Source of the DNA: Zunongwangia endophytica
Lineage (GTDB): Bacteria; Bacteroidota; Bacteroidia; Flavobacteriales; Flavobacteriaceae
Reading direction: 5' to 3'
Length of the DNA: 64,000 bases
NCBI RefSeq assembly: GCF_030409505.1
Contig: NZ_JAUFPZ010000002.1
Location: 62,001-126,000 of the forward strand
Shown piece after piece: positions 1 to 8,405 of this stretch. Under the pieces are notes generated by a model that saw only the letters and a list, made by a program, of their open reading frames with translations, did no database searches and was not told where the DNA came from. Within the stretch, counting starts at the first letter, position 1, and each line of letters begins with the position of its first letter. A program made the translations under genes and the position numbers.

Positions 1-344
1 GAGAATTTTGTTCTCTCTGCGATAGCACCAGATACAATCGTTGCGGCTGTCGCGCAAAAAACTGTCTGGAAAAATAAATTATGCATGTCTCCACGAACAT
101 CATAAAATAAACTAGGTGTTCCTATAAAGCTACCAATAGAATCACCATACATGATTGTATATCCAATAGCCCAAAAAGCTAAAGACCCCACAGAAAGATC
201 CATAAGGTTTTTCATAATAATGTTAGAGGTATTCTTTGCTCGCGTGAATCCGGCTTCAACAAGTGTAAAACCTGCCTGCATAAAGAAAACAAGTATTCCA
301 CAAATTATAATCCACATTAAATCTAATACAGCATCTGTTTCCAT
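1..344 (-). CDS. amtB: Ammonium transporter AmtB, 3' part missing at window edge
   Basis: The reverse strand is open from an ATG at 342-344 to base 1 without a stop, so only the N-terminal 114 or so residues are present. The reading begins METDAVLDLMW and holds three typical Amt/MEP/Rh features: a first membrane helix with FFMQAGFTLVEAGF, the stretch ARAKNT-like RAKNTSNIIMKNLMD, and a helix containing ATAATIVSGAIAERTKF. The family moves ammonium/ammonia across the inner membrane. It lies 29 bases downstream of glnK on the same strand, the classical glnK-amtB operon in which the PII protein plugs the channel. The C-terminal half and its cytoplasmic tail cannot be judged. Confidence 0.93.
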   Translation of the reverse strand, partial: METDAVLDLMWIIICGILVFFMQAGFTLVEAGFTRAKNTSNIIMKNLMDLSVGSLAFWAIGYTIMYGDSIGSFIGTPSLFYDVRGDMHNLFFQTVFCATAATIVSGAIAERTKF

Positions 345-373
345 AATAATTTCGTTATTTCTTAGTTAGTTAA

Positions 374-712
374 TTATTTAAGGGAGTCGGTTCCTTTTTC
401 TTTCGTACGTATACGGTAAGCTTCGTCTATGGTAGAAACGAAAATTTTACCGTCGCCAACAGAACCGGTATAAGCAGATTCTAAAATGGCATTTATGGTT
501 TTGTCCAGGAATTCGTCAGAAACGGTTATGGACAATTTTCTTCTTTGGATATCGGCAGTGCTGTAAGATACCCCGCGATATACATGTCCTTGTTTTTCGT
601 TTCCAACCCCTGTTACATCCCAGTACGTAAAAAAAACAACCTCAGAGCTGTGCAAGGCTTTTTTTACTTCGTCAAATTTTGACTTTCTGATAATAGCTTC
701 AATTTTCTTCAT
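374..712 (-). CDS. glnK: Nitrogen regulatory protein P-II (GlnK/GlnB)
   Basis: This 112-residue protein is the normal length for PII. It starts MKKIEAIIRKSKFDEVKKAL, has a T-loop region with RGVSYSTADIQRRKL (Tyr50 at the place of the uridylylated Tyr51 of proteobacterial PII), and ends with the conserved GDGKIFVSTIDEAYRIRTKE. PII trimers bind ATP/ADP and 2-oxoglutarate and control the ammonium channel. The T-loop after the tyrosine differs clearly from the proteobacterial form, as expected for the Bacteroidota branch, so control by uridylylation should not be assumed. It is promoter-proximal to amtB, which supports a GlnK-type role. Confidence 0.95.
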   Translation of the reverse strand: MKKIEAIIRKSKFDEVKKALHSSEVVFFTYWDVTGVGNEKQGHVYRGVSYSTADIQRRKLSITVSDEFLDKTINAILESAYTGSVGDGKIFVSTIDEAYRIRTKEKGTDSLK

Positions 713-773
713 AAGAATTTCAGGTTTAGTGATTTAAAAGTATTAAAAATTCTTAAATAAAGTTAAATAAAGA

Positions 774-832
774 GGGGGTAAGCTTAAATTAATGTGAATA
801 TGAGAATATTACCCCTAACATTTTATGGGGTA
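774..832 (-). promoter_or_regulatory. Leader or operator region of glnK-amtB with competing inverted repeats
   Basis: Within the 172-base gap between crcB and glnK, GGGGGTA (774-780), TACCCC (810-815) and GGGGTA (827-832) are arranged so that the middle element can pair with either neighbour. Read on the minus strand this lies 62-120 bases upstream of the glnK start. It could be a pair of alternative leader hairpins, a protein-binding site, or the weak 3' end of crcB. No U-run follows either hairpin on the minus strand. Confidence 0.35.
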
Positions 833-884
833 AATAATTAAAATGACGAAATGTAAGTTTTCAGTAGAAAGTTTTTAATGGCTA

Positions 885-1259
885 TTAGCTAATTTTGGAA
901 AGAAATAGGCCAAAAAAGGTTGAAGAAATACCAATAATTAGTGTTGCAAGTGCATAAATCACAAAATTATAGTAGTCACCAGATCTTAAAAGTGCTTGAT
1001 TTTCAAAAGAAAAGGTCGAGAAAGTAGTGAAGCCACCACAAAATCCTGTAGCCAGAATTAAATTAGTAGCGCTATTAAGTGTATTATTTTTTATCGCAAT
1101 GCCAAGAAATAATCCGATCAAAAAGCTGCCTAGAATATTTACAGTAAATGTCCCCCAGGGCAAATTAGTTCCGGTGCTGTTCAATGCTCTGCTAATTAAA
1201 TAACGACAAACGCTGCCTAAGCCACCTCCCAAAAATACCAGCAATGCACTTTTAATCAT
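885..1259 (-). CDS. crcB: Fluoride ion channel FluC/CrcB
   Basis: A 124-residue, four-helix membrane protein of the usual Fluc length. Signatures seen are GGGLGSVCRYLISR near residues 11-24, the GTFTVNILGSFLIG helix with the conserved Asn, and GFCGGFTTFSTFSFE around residues 72-86, which carries the phenylalanine/threonine track lining the fluoride pore. Dual-topology dimers export fluoride down its gradient. Its ATG overlaps the last eight bases of the upstream SRPBCC gene, so the two are likely translationally coupled. I do not see a fluoride-riboswitch-like structure before either gene. Confidence 0.95.
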   Translation of the reverse strand: MIKSALLVFLGGGLGSVCRYLISRALNSTGTNLPWGTFTVNILGSFLIGLFLGIAIKNNTLNSATNLILATGFCGGFTTFSTFSFENQALLRSGDYYNFVIYALATLIIGISSTFFGLFLSKIS

Positions 1260-2298
1260 TTTCTATCTCCTTTATCGGGATGTAAATATTTGTAATCCAT
1301 TCTGCAGGATTAGCAGTTTCTATAGGATTGGTTTGGTATACTTCAAAAGGTTTAGCACTTTCAGCAATTTCAAGTCCGTTGTTATCAATGTATTGATACG
1401 CTTTTTTCCAGGCTTCTTCAATATTATCATATTTCCCCTTGAGTACCGTTTTTAATACCTTTTGATTCGGCATACTACCATTCAAAACATCAGCATCTAT
1501 AGGGGTACGAACTTCGTTTGGAGTGAAATAACCAGCAGAAAAAATTGCAGAATTGTTAGATTGATTCCATTCGTTATAAATGACAACAGGATTACCTAAT
1601 TTCTCAAAACCCTGAGTTTCCATGAAATTTGATACTTGGGTAACCATTGGTTGCATTTTACTGTTTACTTGGCTTATTTTGCTTGCAGTCGTCATATACA
1701 TATAATAACCGCCACCATGATTCACAACACCATCAACGCTAATGTTATATTCATTCATTTTGTTATCTATGACCTGCTGCATCGCTGTCAAACCTGCACT
1801 TAGTTTAGGCTGCATCATTTCAGAAAGTGATCGATCTTCGAACAATGACAGGAATTTTTCTTTGAAGCTTTGTGATCCTTCCATGATCCAAGTAACCTTG
1901 GTTTGATCATTTTCAATAGGTTCAAAATTCCATGATACTTTACTATGATCCTCACCCAAAAGATTTGAAATCTTAATTTTCTGGATAATTTGTGTAAAAG
2001 GTTTAGTCTCTATTGTTTTTAATTGTCCTTCACCAATATCATCACTTTCCCATTCGTAAGAAGCTCCAACACCTTTAATAATATCGCCATAATTAACTGT
2101 TGCTTCTGAAGATGTAGACCAGGCTGCCCAATATTCCCAATTTTTAAAATCATTAACCTCATTAAAAATCAATTCTTGTGGAGCATCGAAGACCTGTGTT
2201 TCTTCGACCTTAAAATCTCCATCTTTAGTTGCTATATAAATAGAACCTCCAATAAGAACGATAAGAAGTAAAAAAAGTAGATATTTAAAAATTTTCAT
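1252..2298 (-). CDS. SRPBCC (polyketide cyclase/START-like) protein with C-terminal GyrI-like effector-binding domain
   Basis: 348 residues. An N-terminal membrane anchor (residues about 5-24, rich in Leu and Ile) is followed by a SRPBCC-type ligand-binding domain (about 30-170), recognised by FDAPQELIFNEVNDFKNWEYW and the later DHSKVSWNFEPI strand. The last 150 residues resemble the AraC/GyrI effector-binding fold, ending in EVYQTNPIETANPAEWITNIYIPI. The combination is frequent in Bacteroidota but its ligand is unknown. It is the upstream partner of crcB, overlapping it by eight bases. No catalytic residues can be assigned. Confidence 0.8.
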   Translation of the reverse strand: MKIFKYLLFLLLIVLIGGSIYIATKDGDFKVEETQVFDAPQELIFNEVNDFKNWEYWAAWSTSSEATVNYGDIIKGVGASYEWESDDIGEGQLKTIETKPFTQIIQKIKISNLLGEDHSKVSWNFEPIENDQTKVTWIMEGSQSFKEKFLSLFEDRSLSEMMQPKLSAGLTAMQQVIDNKMNEYNISVDGVVNHGGGYYMYMTTASKISQVNSKMQPMVTQVSNFMETQGFEKLGNPVVIYNEWNQSNNSAIFSAGYFTPNEVRTPIDADVLNGSMPNQKVLKTVLKGKYDNIEEAWKKAYQYIDNNGLEIAESAKPFEVYQTNPIETANPAEWITNIYIPIKEIEND

Positions 2299-2346
2299 AG
2301 GTTAAGATATCACAATTGGTGCTAATATAAGAAAATAGCCGACAGC

Positions 2347-2535
2347 CTACTTGTTAAGATAAAGCTTAATTACAAAGAGTAAGGCTATAAATGCAATAAA
2401 GCCTATTAAGACATAAATGCTATTTTTATAATATTTTCGATGTAATTTTAAATCCTTTCGATACATAAAGACCATTACTATAATAAAAGTAATCAGAAAA
2501 AGCCCCGCAAATATCCACTGCCCTGTACTAAACAT
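2347..2535 (-). CDS. Small two-helix membrane protein, function unknown
   Basis: 62 residues with two hydrophobic segments (about 6-24 and 40-58) joined by a basic loop containing MYRKDLKLHRKYYKNS. I cannot assign a family. Support for it being real comes from membrane-protein composition, a TAAATTTG -7 box 17-24 bases before its ATG on the same strand, and its place as the first gene before the SRPBCC-crcB pair (gap 48 bases). Confidence 0.6.
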   Translation of the reverse strand: MFSTGQWIFAGLFLITFIIVMVFMYRKDLKLHRKYYKNSIYVLIGFIAFIALLFVIKLYLNK

Positions 2536-2551
2536 TTTGTCTATTTTTATG

Positions 2552-2559
2552 CAAATTTA
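2552..2559 (-). promoter_or_regulatory. Promoter -7 element TAAATTTG
   Basis: Read on the minus strand the bases are TAAATTTG, matching the Bacteroidota primary-sigma -7 consensus TAnnTTTG. It sits just upstream of the small membrane protein gene starting at 2535. No good -33 TTG at standard spacing was found. Confidence 0.5.
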
Positions 2560-2580
2560 AATGAATAAGCTAAAAAACAC

Positions 2581-2967
2581 ATGAAAAAAAGAATCGAAGA
2601 TGTTACACAATTTCATAATGCATTTGGTTTAGGGGTTAGTGAACATCCAAAAGCCAGTTTGGGCGAAGCAAAAAACAAACTTCGTTTTGAATTAATGAAG
2701 GAAGAAAATGAAGAATATCTAGAAGCTGCGGAAAATAATGACCTGGTTGAGGTAGCAGACGCTCTTGGTGATATGCTGTATATTTTATGCGGAACTATTT
2801 TAGAACACGGGATGCAACATAAAATTGAAGAAGTTTTTGAAGAAATACAGAAAAGCAATATGAGTAAATTAGGTGCTGATGGAAAACCTATATATCGAGA
2901 AGATGGTAAAGTTCTAAAAGGGCCAAATTATTTCAAACCCAATATTAAAGCTATTCTTGATAAATAA
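2581..2967 (+). CDS. MazG/PRA-PH-like nucleoside triphosphate pyrophosphohydrolase
   Basis: 128 residues, all alpha. The metal-binding pattern of the all-alpha NTP pyrophosphatase superfamily is visible: ELMKEENEEYLEA (residues about 37-49) followed by ADALGDMLYILCG (about 60-72), the EExxE plus ExxD arrangement. Such enzymes hydrolyse (d)NTPs or phosphoribosyl-ATP to the monophosphate and pyrophosphate; this one is the stand-alone house-cleaning type, not the His-pathway HisE, since no his genes are near. The C-terminus (GKPIYREDGKVLKGPNYFKP) is typical of the phage/bacterial MazG-like subfamily. It converges on the BamA-like gene with one base between stops. Confidence 0.82.
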   Translation: MKKRIEDVTQFHNAFGLGVSEHPKASLGEAKNKLRFELMKEENEEYLEAAENNDLVEVADALGDMLYILCGTILEHGMQHKIEEVFEEIQKSNMSKLGADGKPIYREDGKVLKGPNYFKPNIKAILDK

Positions 2968-2968
2968 G

Positions 2969-4837
2969 TTATCGAAATTCTAAGATATGCGGAGGCTCGT
3001 AGCGGTAATTTTCTAATCTAAATTGATTATCGGTATTCACATCGAAATCTAAGACGTTACGACCTCTCCCTGGGATATTCGGGAAAATGGCGAAGGATAA
3101 GCGAATATTGTCAAAAACAAAATAATCATTGCTTATTAAAACGCCTAATCCAAATTTGGTATAAAGCTCATTTTGGAAAAATGGGGTGGGTTCTTCACCA
3201 ATAAAACCTAAATCGAAATTAACAAACGGACTCATCCTAAAACCTAGCCAGTTAAAAGGAACATAAGACTGGGTTTGGAAGTTAAATACAAATTTTCGCG
3301 TTCCATAAACTTCATGCGTGTCAAAACCGTAAATGCCATCGTCGTCATTTATTGATATTCTATCATTTATAAAGTCTTTTCTCTTAATGCCTACTACCAT
3401 ATTGGTTTTTATAAACTGTCTAAAAAACCAACTTCCGATTCTGAAAATAGGAGTGAAGTAGGTATTTTCTAATCTGAATAAGGATTGTCTTGCGGCGCCA
3501 TTTCTAAAATAACTTCCGTAGCCAATATTGGTCGCCAGGTATCCAAAATTTTTAAGATAGTCTGAAAAAGTTAAATCTATTCCCAGATATAGAAAATTTT
3601 GAGTACTTGAATTTCGCTGTACTCCGGCATTCAGAATATAGCTGTAACCAAGAGAAATATCTTCGATATCACCATTTCTAAAAATATAGCGATCACGGGT
3701 AAAATTTATATTTCTAACCCCTATAGATCCCAAAAGAACATTACTATTGGTAAAATAAGAAACCGAATCGATCTGTTCTCCCGGCCTGTCCATGTAGAAT
3801 CGTTTCGTAAATCGTCCTGCAATAACTAAGTTAGTAGGTAGTTTTTCTTCAGAATCTTTATTAGCAATTGGGATGGCGTAAGCGCCCCAGGCATTAAAAT
3901 CTCTAAATTTTAAAGGCTCTCTTAATAAGGTATCTAACTCCTGATGATAAATATTTTCTTTATATAGATTTTCCCGCATACTAAGTTGGCCGGCCCAGCG
4001 CGCGTAAGGAGAGTAAAACTCTCGATCTATGCTCGCGTAATTTTTATATGATTTGTCGACTTCCAGATCTCTTATTGCTTCAGCATTAATATAGGTGTCG
4101 AATAAATTTTGCGCTCGATATCCAACGGTATACCCAAAGCCAATTTCATCATCATATCCTTGTTTATATGCTAATGTGGTTTGATGTCCTAAACCGAAGC
4201 TATTATATTCCCGAATTCTTAATTCCACTTTTCGGCTGGATACATCCCCGTCTACAGATAAACTCCAGCTGTCCAAGACATAAACATATAGGTCTACGCT
4301 ATCAGGATCGTCTTCTAAGATAACAGGTCGAATTAGTGCACGTCTAATATATTTCTGAGCTCTAAGGACACGTTCAGATTCCAGTATTTGTAAAGAATCC
4401 AGCTTAGTATTTTTTTCGATTAGCAAAAGCCCTCTAACAGTAAAACTTTTGGTGCGCGCGTGTAGAACATTTCCTATTTTTTGGATGCCTTTTGTTGGGC
4501 GCACTGCAGTATCCTTTTCGCTATAGCCAAAAGGGTCTAAAGAATTAATCTTAATATCTCTTATGGATTTGCCCTGATATTGCTTAAAATCTCGCTGTAA
4601 TTGATCTTCTATCTTTTTAGTTGCTTTTTTAGAATTTGCCGGATCTACAGGGTCAAACATCAAATCATAAAGCATACGAGTAAACTTGCTATTTTTAGTC
4701 CTTTCTTGCAGTCGTTTATAGAAACTAAGATCTTTCGCTAATTGTGTAGAATCGCGAACAGGAAAACGGCTTAAACTGTCATTTTGAGCAGATACCGAAA
4801 AGCAGCAGAATAATATTAATATAAAAGCGTATCTCAA
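2969..4837 (-). CDS. BamA/TamA-like outer membrane beta-barrel protein
   Basis: 622 residues. The first 17 residues form a signal peptide ending VSAQ. A region around residues 130-210 looks like a POTRA-type domain (RVLRAQKYIRRALIRP then DLYVYVLDSWSLS), and the remainder is a barrel of alternating strands ending in the aromatic-poor EPPHILEFR. Architecture fits the Omp85/surface-antigen group found as extra copies in Bacteroidota rather than BamA itself, which has five POTRA domains and is longer. The substrate is unknown. It is transcribed alone, downstream of the ilvE terminator. Confidence 0.78.
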   Translation of the reverse strand: MRYAFILILFCCFSVSAQNDSLSRFPVRDSTQLAKDLSFYKRLQERTKNSKFTRMLYDLMFDPVDPANSKKATKKIEDQLQRDFKQYQGKSIRDIKINSLDPFGYSEKDTAVRPTKGIQKIGNVLHARTKSFTVRGLLLIEKNTKLDSLQILESERVLRAQKYIRRALIRPVILEDDPDSVDLYVYVLDSWSLSVDGDVSSRKVELRIREYNSFGLGHQTTLAYKQGYDDEIGFGYTVGYRAQNLFDTYINAEAIRDLEVDKSYKNYASIDREFYSPYARWAGQLSMRENLYKENIYHQELDTLLREPLKFRDFNAWGAYAIPIANKDSEEKLPTNLVIAGRFTKRFYMDRPGEQIDSVSYFTNSNVLLGSIGVRNINFTRDRYIFRNGDIEDISLGYSYILNAGVQRNSSTQNFLYLGIDLTFSDYLKNFGYLATNIGYGSYFRNGAARQSLFRLENTYFTPIFRIGSWFFRQFIKTNMVVGIKRKDFINDRISINDDDGIYGFDTHEVYGTRKFVFNFQTQSYVPFNWLGFRMSPFVNFDLGFIGEEPTPFFQNELYTKFGLGVLISNDYFVFDNIRLSFAIFPNIPGRGRNVLDFDVNTDNQFRLENYRYEPPHILEFR

Positions 4838-4932
4838 CTCATATTCCTTTTTCCAGATCCCGACAAACTTATGTATTTTTTTTTAATCGAAATATTTAGT
4901 CTGTGTTAAAGGGAGGGAAGATATTTAAAATA

Positions 4933-4959
4933 AAAATGCGCTGAATTTCAGCGCATTTT
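4933..4959 (-). terminator. Rho-independent terminator after ilvE
   Basis: A perfect 12-bp stem (4933-4944 with 4948-4959) encloses a 3-base loop. It lies 21 bases after the ilvE stop on the minus strand and the stem ends in a T-run in that direction. Confidence 0.88.
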
Positions 4960-4980
4960 ATAGAAAACTTAAAATCAGAA

Positions 4981-6048
4981 TTATTTAACGGCATGTCGCC
5001 ATCCAAATTTGTCTTCAGCCTGATTGTATTGTATTTTTAATAAGCGATCCTTAAAGGAATTCGCATAAGAATCTTCTATGCTAGGCAATTCGTGTTTTTC
5101 ACCTTTATAACCAAATCCTAAGATAGGAGTAACCACGGTAGCAGTTCCAGATCCAAAGATTTCTTTCAGCTCTCCAGATTTAGCTGCTTCTATAATTTCA
5201 GAAACTTTAATTCTACGAATATCAACTTCTATATTAGCATCTTTTGCAAGATCGATAATGCTTTTACGAGTTATACCATCTAAAATTCTATCGCTGGTAG
5301 GTGCAGTTACTAGTTTATCTCCTATTCTAAAGAAAACATTCATTGTACCTGCTTCTTCCAGATATTCATGCGAATTTGCATCGGTCCAGATAATTTGCTG
5401 GTATCCTTCTTTATGTGCGATATCTGTAGGGAAGAATTGAGCACCATAGTTACCTGCTGCCTTTGCAAAACCAACGCCACCATCGGCAGCACGGCTATAA
5501 TCTTCAGAGATTTTAACTCGTACTTCGCCACTGTAGTAAGCCTGTGCAGGAGAACATAGGATCATAAATTTATATTCAGTTGCAGGAGAGGCAGACACTC
5601 CAGCTTCGGTTGCAATTACAAAAGGGCGTAAATACATCGAATTCCCAAATCCTTTTTGGATCCATTCTTTATCCAATTTCAATAATTCTTCCAACCCATT
5701 GAAAAAATGACCTTTAGGGAATTCAGGAATTGCAAGACGATTACTAGATTTATTAATTCGCTCAAAATTTTGCTCTGGTCTAAAAAGCCAAATTTGATCA
5801 TCATTATCTTTATAGGCTTTCATACCTTCAAAAACGGCTTGGCCATAGTGAAAAACCTTTGCAGATGGATCCATCATTAGCGGTCCATAAGGAACAATTT
5901 CGGGTGTTTGCCAGGAACCATCTTTATAATCACAAACCATCATGTGGTCGGTAAAAACTTTACCAAATGTAAGATTGCTAAAATCTGTAGTAGATAATTT
6001 AGAAGAAGATGTTTTAGTGATTTTTACTTTAGTTGCGATGTTTTCCAT
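4981..6048 (-). CDS. ilvE: Branched-chain amino acid aminotransferase
   Basis: 355 residues, matching the class IV, type II BCAT group. The PLP lysine is Lys196 in GGVGFAKAAGNYG, with the conserved VFEGMKAY substrate loop near residue 72 and EEAGTMNVFF near 232. It interconverts Leu, Ile and Val with their 2-oxoacids using 2-oxoglutarate. The gene is monocistronic: it has its own -7 box upstream and a strong terminator. No ilv or leu biosynthetic genes are nearby, which is common for Flavobacteriaceae where this enzyme serves both synthesis and breakdown. Confidence 0.95.
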   Translation of the reverse strand: MENIATKVKITKTSSSKLSTTDFSNLTFGKVFTDHMMVCDYKDGSWQTPEIVPYGPLMMDPSAKVFHYGQAVFEGMKAYKDNDDQIWLFRPEQNFERINKSSNRLAIPEFPKGHFFNGLEELLKLDKEWIQKGFGNSMYLRPFVIATEAGVSASPATEYKFMILCSPAQAYYSGEVRVKISEDYSRAADGGVGFAKAAGNYGAQFFPTDIAHKEGYQQIIWTDANSHEYLEEAGTMNVFFRIGDKLVTAPTSDRILDGITRKSIIDLAKDANIEVDIRRIKVSEIIEAAKSGELKEIFGSGTATVVTPILGFGYKGEKHELPSIEDSYANSFKDRLLKIQYNQAEDKFGWRHAVK

Positions 6049-6068
6049 TTTGTATTATTTAAGAACTT

Positions 6069-6076
6069 CAAATTTA
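6069..6076 (-). promoter_or_regulatory. Promoter -7 element TAAATTTG for ilvE
   Basis: Minus-strand TAAATTTG, consensus TAnnTTTG, 21-28 bases before the ilvE ATG. A divergent -7 box for the next gene lies 37 bases away. Confidence 0.5.
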
Positions 6077-6112
6077 CCTAAATAAAAACAAATTTAAAAT
6101 CTAAAGTTTTGG

Positions 6113-6120
6113 TAATTTTG
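6113..6120 (+). promoter_or_regulatory. Promoter -7 element TAATTTTG for the DUF4920 lipoprotein gene
   Basis: TAATTTTG matches TAnnTTTG and ends 33 bases before the ATG at 6154. No clear -33 TTG at standard spacing. Confidence 0.5.
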
Positions 6121-6153
6121 ATGCTATAAATAGCTAACTAATCTATTTTACTT

Positions 6154-6678
6154 ATGAAAAAACTAATCTATTCAGCACTAATTTGCTGTTCAATTCTGGC
6201 TTGTAAAAATTCTGAAGAAAAGAAAGTAGAAGCTGAAAATACAGTTGAAGTTCAGGAAAAAGAAAATAATGAGCTAGCATACGCGAGCTATGGGGAAGAA
6301 ATTTCTGCGGAAGGAGCAGTGGATGCTGAAGCTATTGCTGAAGATTATAAGAAGCTAAAACCTGGCGATACGATTGCTACGAGTTTTACCTCTACAGTAA
6401 ATGCGGTTTGCAAAATGAAAGGTTGTTGGATGGATTTAGAAATTCCCGGTGATGAAGATGTGAGCGTTAAATTTAAGAATTACGAATTTTTTGTACCAAA
6501 AGATATAGAAGGTAAAGAAGTTGTCGTTGAGGGAAAGGCTTTTATTCAGGAGGTTTCTGTTGAAGATCAAAAGCATTACGCTAAAGATGCTGGTAAATCT
6601 GAAGAAGAAATCCAATCGATTACAGAACCAAAGCACGAATTTGCATTTTTAGCAAATGGTGTGCTTTTAAAGAAATAG
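6154..6678 (+). CDS. DUF4920 lipoprotein
   Basis: 174 residues with a lipoprotein signal: MKKLIYSALICCSILACK places the lipidated Cys at residue 17. After an acidic linker the DUF4920 domain follows (about 45-170), recognised by VNAVCKMKGCWMDLEIPG with its paired cysteines and KNYEFFVPKDIEGKEVVVEGKA. The fold is OB-like and has no assigned activity; a metal-binding role for the CKMKGC motif is inference. The stop is followed after three bases by the mnmD start in the same frame, so the pair is surely co-transcribed. Confidence 0.85.
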   Translation: MKKLIYSALICCSILACKNSEEKKVEAENTVEVQEKENNELAYASYGEEISAEGAVDAEAIAEDYKKLKPGDTIATSFTSTVNAVCKMKGCWMDLEIPGDEDVSVKFKNYEFFVPKDIEGKEVVVEGKAFIQEVSVEDQKHYAKDAGKSEEEIQSITEPKHEFAFLANGVLLKK

Positions 6679-6681
6679 TTT

Positions 6682-7353
6682 TTGGAACGAAAAATTATTA
6701 AAACCGGTGATGGCTCGTCCACCATTCATATTCCAGAATGGGACGAACAATACCATTCTAAACACGGGGCTTTACAAGAAGCAATGCACGTTTTTATTAA
6801 AATGGGATTGGATTTTTGGGTTGCTGAAAATAAAAAATCTAAACTTTCTGTTTTAGAAATAGGCTTTGGCACTGGCTTAAATGCTTTACTTACCTATTTT
6901 TATACCACCAATCTTAAAGTAAATTACACCGGAGTAGAAGCATATCCGGTAAAGCCTGAAGAATTGGCGGTCTTAGATTATGCTTCAGTTTTGCCAAATT
7001 TCGAAAAAGCCGATGATATCTTTAATAAGATGCATCAAATAGACTGGGAAGAATTCAGTGAAATAGCATCTAATTTCAGTTTAAGAAAACAGCAAAAAAT
7101 ATTTCAGGAAATAGAAGACCAGGAATCTTACGATATTGTTTATTTTGATGCCTTTGGCGCCAGGCTACAACCAGAATTGTGGACAGAGCTTATTTTTAAG
7201 AAAATGTTCGATGCTTTAAAAAGTAAGGGTGTATTAGTAACTTATGCCGCTAAGGGCAGTGTTCGCAGAGCGATGCAGGCTGTAGGATTTCAGGTAGAGC
7301 GATTGCCTGGACCTCCTGGTAAAAGAGAAATGTTAAGAGCCGTTAAAAATTAG
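6682..7353 (+). CDS. mnmD: tRNA 5-(aminomethyl)-2-thiouridine methyltransferase MnmD, TTG start
   Basis: 223 residues, the single-domain MnmD form without the MnmC oxidase half. It finishes the wobble-uridine modification mnm5s2U34 using SAM. The SAM site is VLEIGFGTGLNALLT (about 52-66); the target-base part has VYFDAFGARLQPELW and AAKGSVRRAMQAVGF. The start is taken as TTG at 6682 because the conserved family N-terminus (KIIKTGDGSSTIHIPEW) begins right after it, the previous stop is only three bases before in the same frame, and the next ATG would delete about 30 conserved residues. Confidence 0.93.
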   Translation: MERKIIKTGDGSSTIHIPEWDEQYHSKHGALQEAMHVFIKMGLDFWVAENKKSKLSVLEIGFGTGLNALLTYFYTTNLKVNYTGVEAYPVKPEELAVLDYASVLPNFEKADDIFNKMHQIDWEEFSEIASNFSLRKQQKIFQEIEDQESYDIVYFDAFGARLQPELWTELIFKKMFDALKSKGVLVTYAAKGSVRRAMQAVGFQVERLPGPPGKREMLRAVKN

Positions 7354-7425
7354 GATTATTAGCTGTTAAACCTCGCTAAATCAATTCTGGGGTTAATTGA
7401 TAAACAGTATCTTCAAAAGAAAAAA

Positions 7426-8328
7426 ATGCGGGTATTAATAACTGGAGCAACCGGCCTTATCGGTACTAAAATTTCAGCATTATGTCATGAAAAAGGCATT
7501 GATGTAAATTATCTTACCACAAGTGAAGATAAGATTCAGCATAAAGATCATTATCGGGGATTTCTATGGAACCCTCAAAAGGGTGAAATCGATAAACGAG
7601 CAATCGATAATGTAGATGCTATTATTAATTTAGTAGGTGCTAGTATTGCCCAGCGCTGGACAGATGAAAATAAGCGCAAAATTCTAAATAGTCGTGTAGA
7701 AAGTACAAATCTTCTTTGTAACACCTTATCTAAAAATGACCATCAAATTAAGCAAATAGTATCTGCTAGTGCTATTGGAGTGTATCCAAGCTCACTGCAA
7801 AAGCTTTATTTTGAAGACAAAGATGCTATAGATGATTCTTTCGTAGGAGATGTGGTCGTTAAATGGGAAAGTGCCGTTGACAACTTTAAAGATTTAGGCT
7901 TAAAAGTTTCTAAGATTAGAATTGGTTTGGTAATGGCTAAAAATGGCGGAATGCTAGAAAAGCTGAAAGAGCCTGTGAAGTTTAACATCGGAGCTCCTTT
8001 AGGTACTGGAAAACAATGGCAATCTTGGATTCATATTAGTGATCTAACCAACATTTTTATGTACGTCCTCGAAAATGGCCTAAGCGGAACTTTTAACGGT
8101 GTTGCACCAAATCCTGTAACTAATAAAGAAATGACTAAAGAAGTGGCAAATCAATTAAATAAACCACTTTGGTTGCCTAATGTACCCGGTTTTGTGCTAA
8201 AAACTTATTTTGGTGAGATGGCAACGCTGTTACTTTCCAGCCAATTAGTAAGTAGTAAGAAAATTGAAGAACAGGGATACCATTTTCAGTATCTTCATTT
8301 ACAACCAGCTTTAGATGATTTACTATAA
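7426..8328 (+). CDS. TIGR01777 family NAD-dependent epimerase/dehydratase
   Basis: 300 residues. N-terminal Rossmann motif LITGATGLIGTKI (4-16), then INLVGASIAQRWTDENKRKI, the hallmark of the TIGR01777/YfcH (SDR39U1) group, and a C-terminal DUF1731-like tail (HLQPALDDLL). These are atypical extended SDR proteins whose substrate is unknown. It follows mnmD by 72 bases on the same strand and ends before a strong two-way terminator. Confidence 0.88.
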   Translation: MRVLITGATGLIGTKISALCHEKGIDVNYLTTSEDKIQHKDHYRGFLWNPQKGEIDKRAIDNVDAIINLVGASIAQRWTDENKRKILNSRVESTNLLCNTLSKNDHQIKQIVSASAIGVYPSSLQKLYFEDKDAIDDSFVGDVVVKWESAVDNFKDLGLKVSKIRIGLVMAKNGGMLEKLKEPVKFNIGAPLGTGKQWQSWIHISDLTNIFMYVLENGLSGTFNGVAPNPVTNKEMTKEVANQLNKPLWLPNVPGFVLKTYFGEMATLLLSSQLVSSKKIEEQGYHFQYLHLQPALDDLL

Positions 8329-8346
8329 AATCAAAATACAATAAAT

Positions 8347-8384
8347 AAAAAAAGGCTAGCAATTTAAATTGCTAGCCTTTTTTT
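8347..8384. terminator. Bidirectional terminator between epimerase and yceI-type genes
   Basis: A perfect palindrome: A-run, GGCTAGCAATTT and its complement, then a 7-base T-run. It lies between convergent stops at 8328 and 8406 and works on both strands. Confidence 0.9.
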
Positions 8385-8405
8385 ATAATCTTAACTTAGA
8401 TAAAA

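Noticed and set aside
151..369. A 72-codon + strand ORF at the start of the window
   Set aside because: It is the opposite-strand shadow of amtB, which shows strong family motifs on the minus strand.
1260..2350. Fluoride riboswitch for crcB
   Set aside because: crcB overlaps the upstream gene, and no fluoride-riboswitch-like pseudoknot sequence was seen before either gene.
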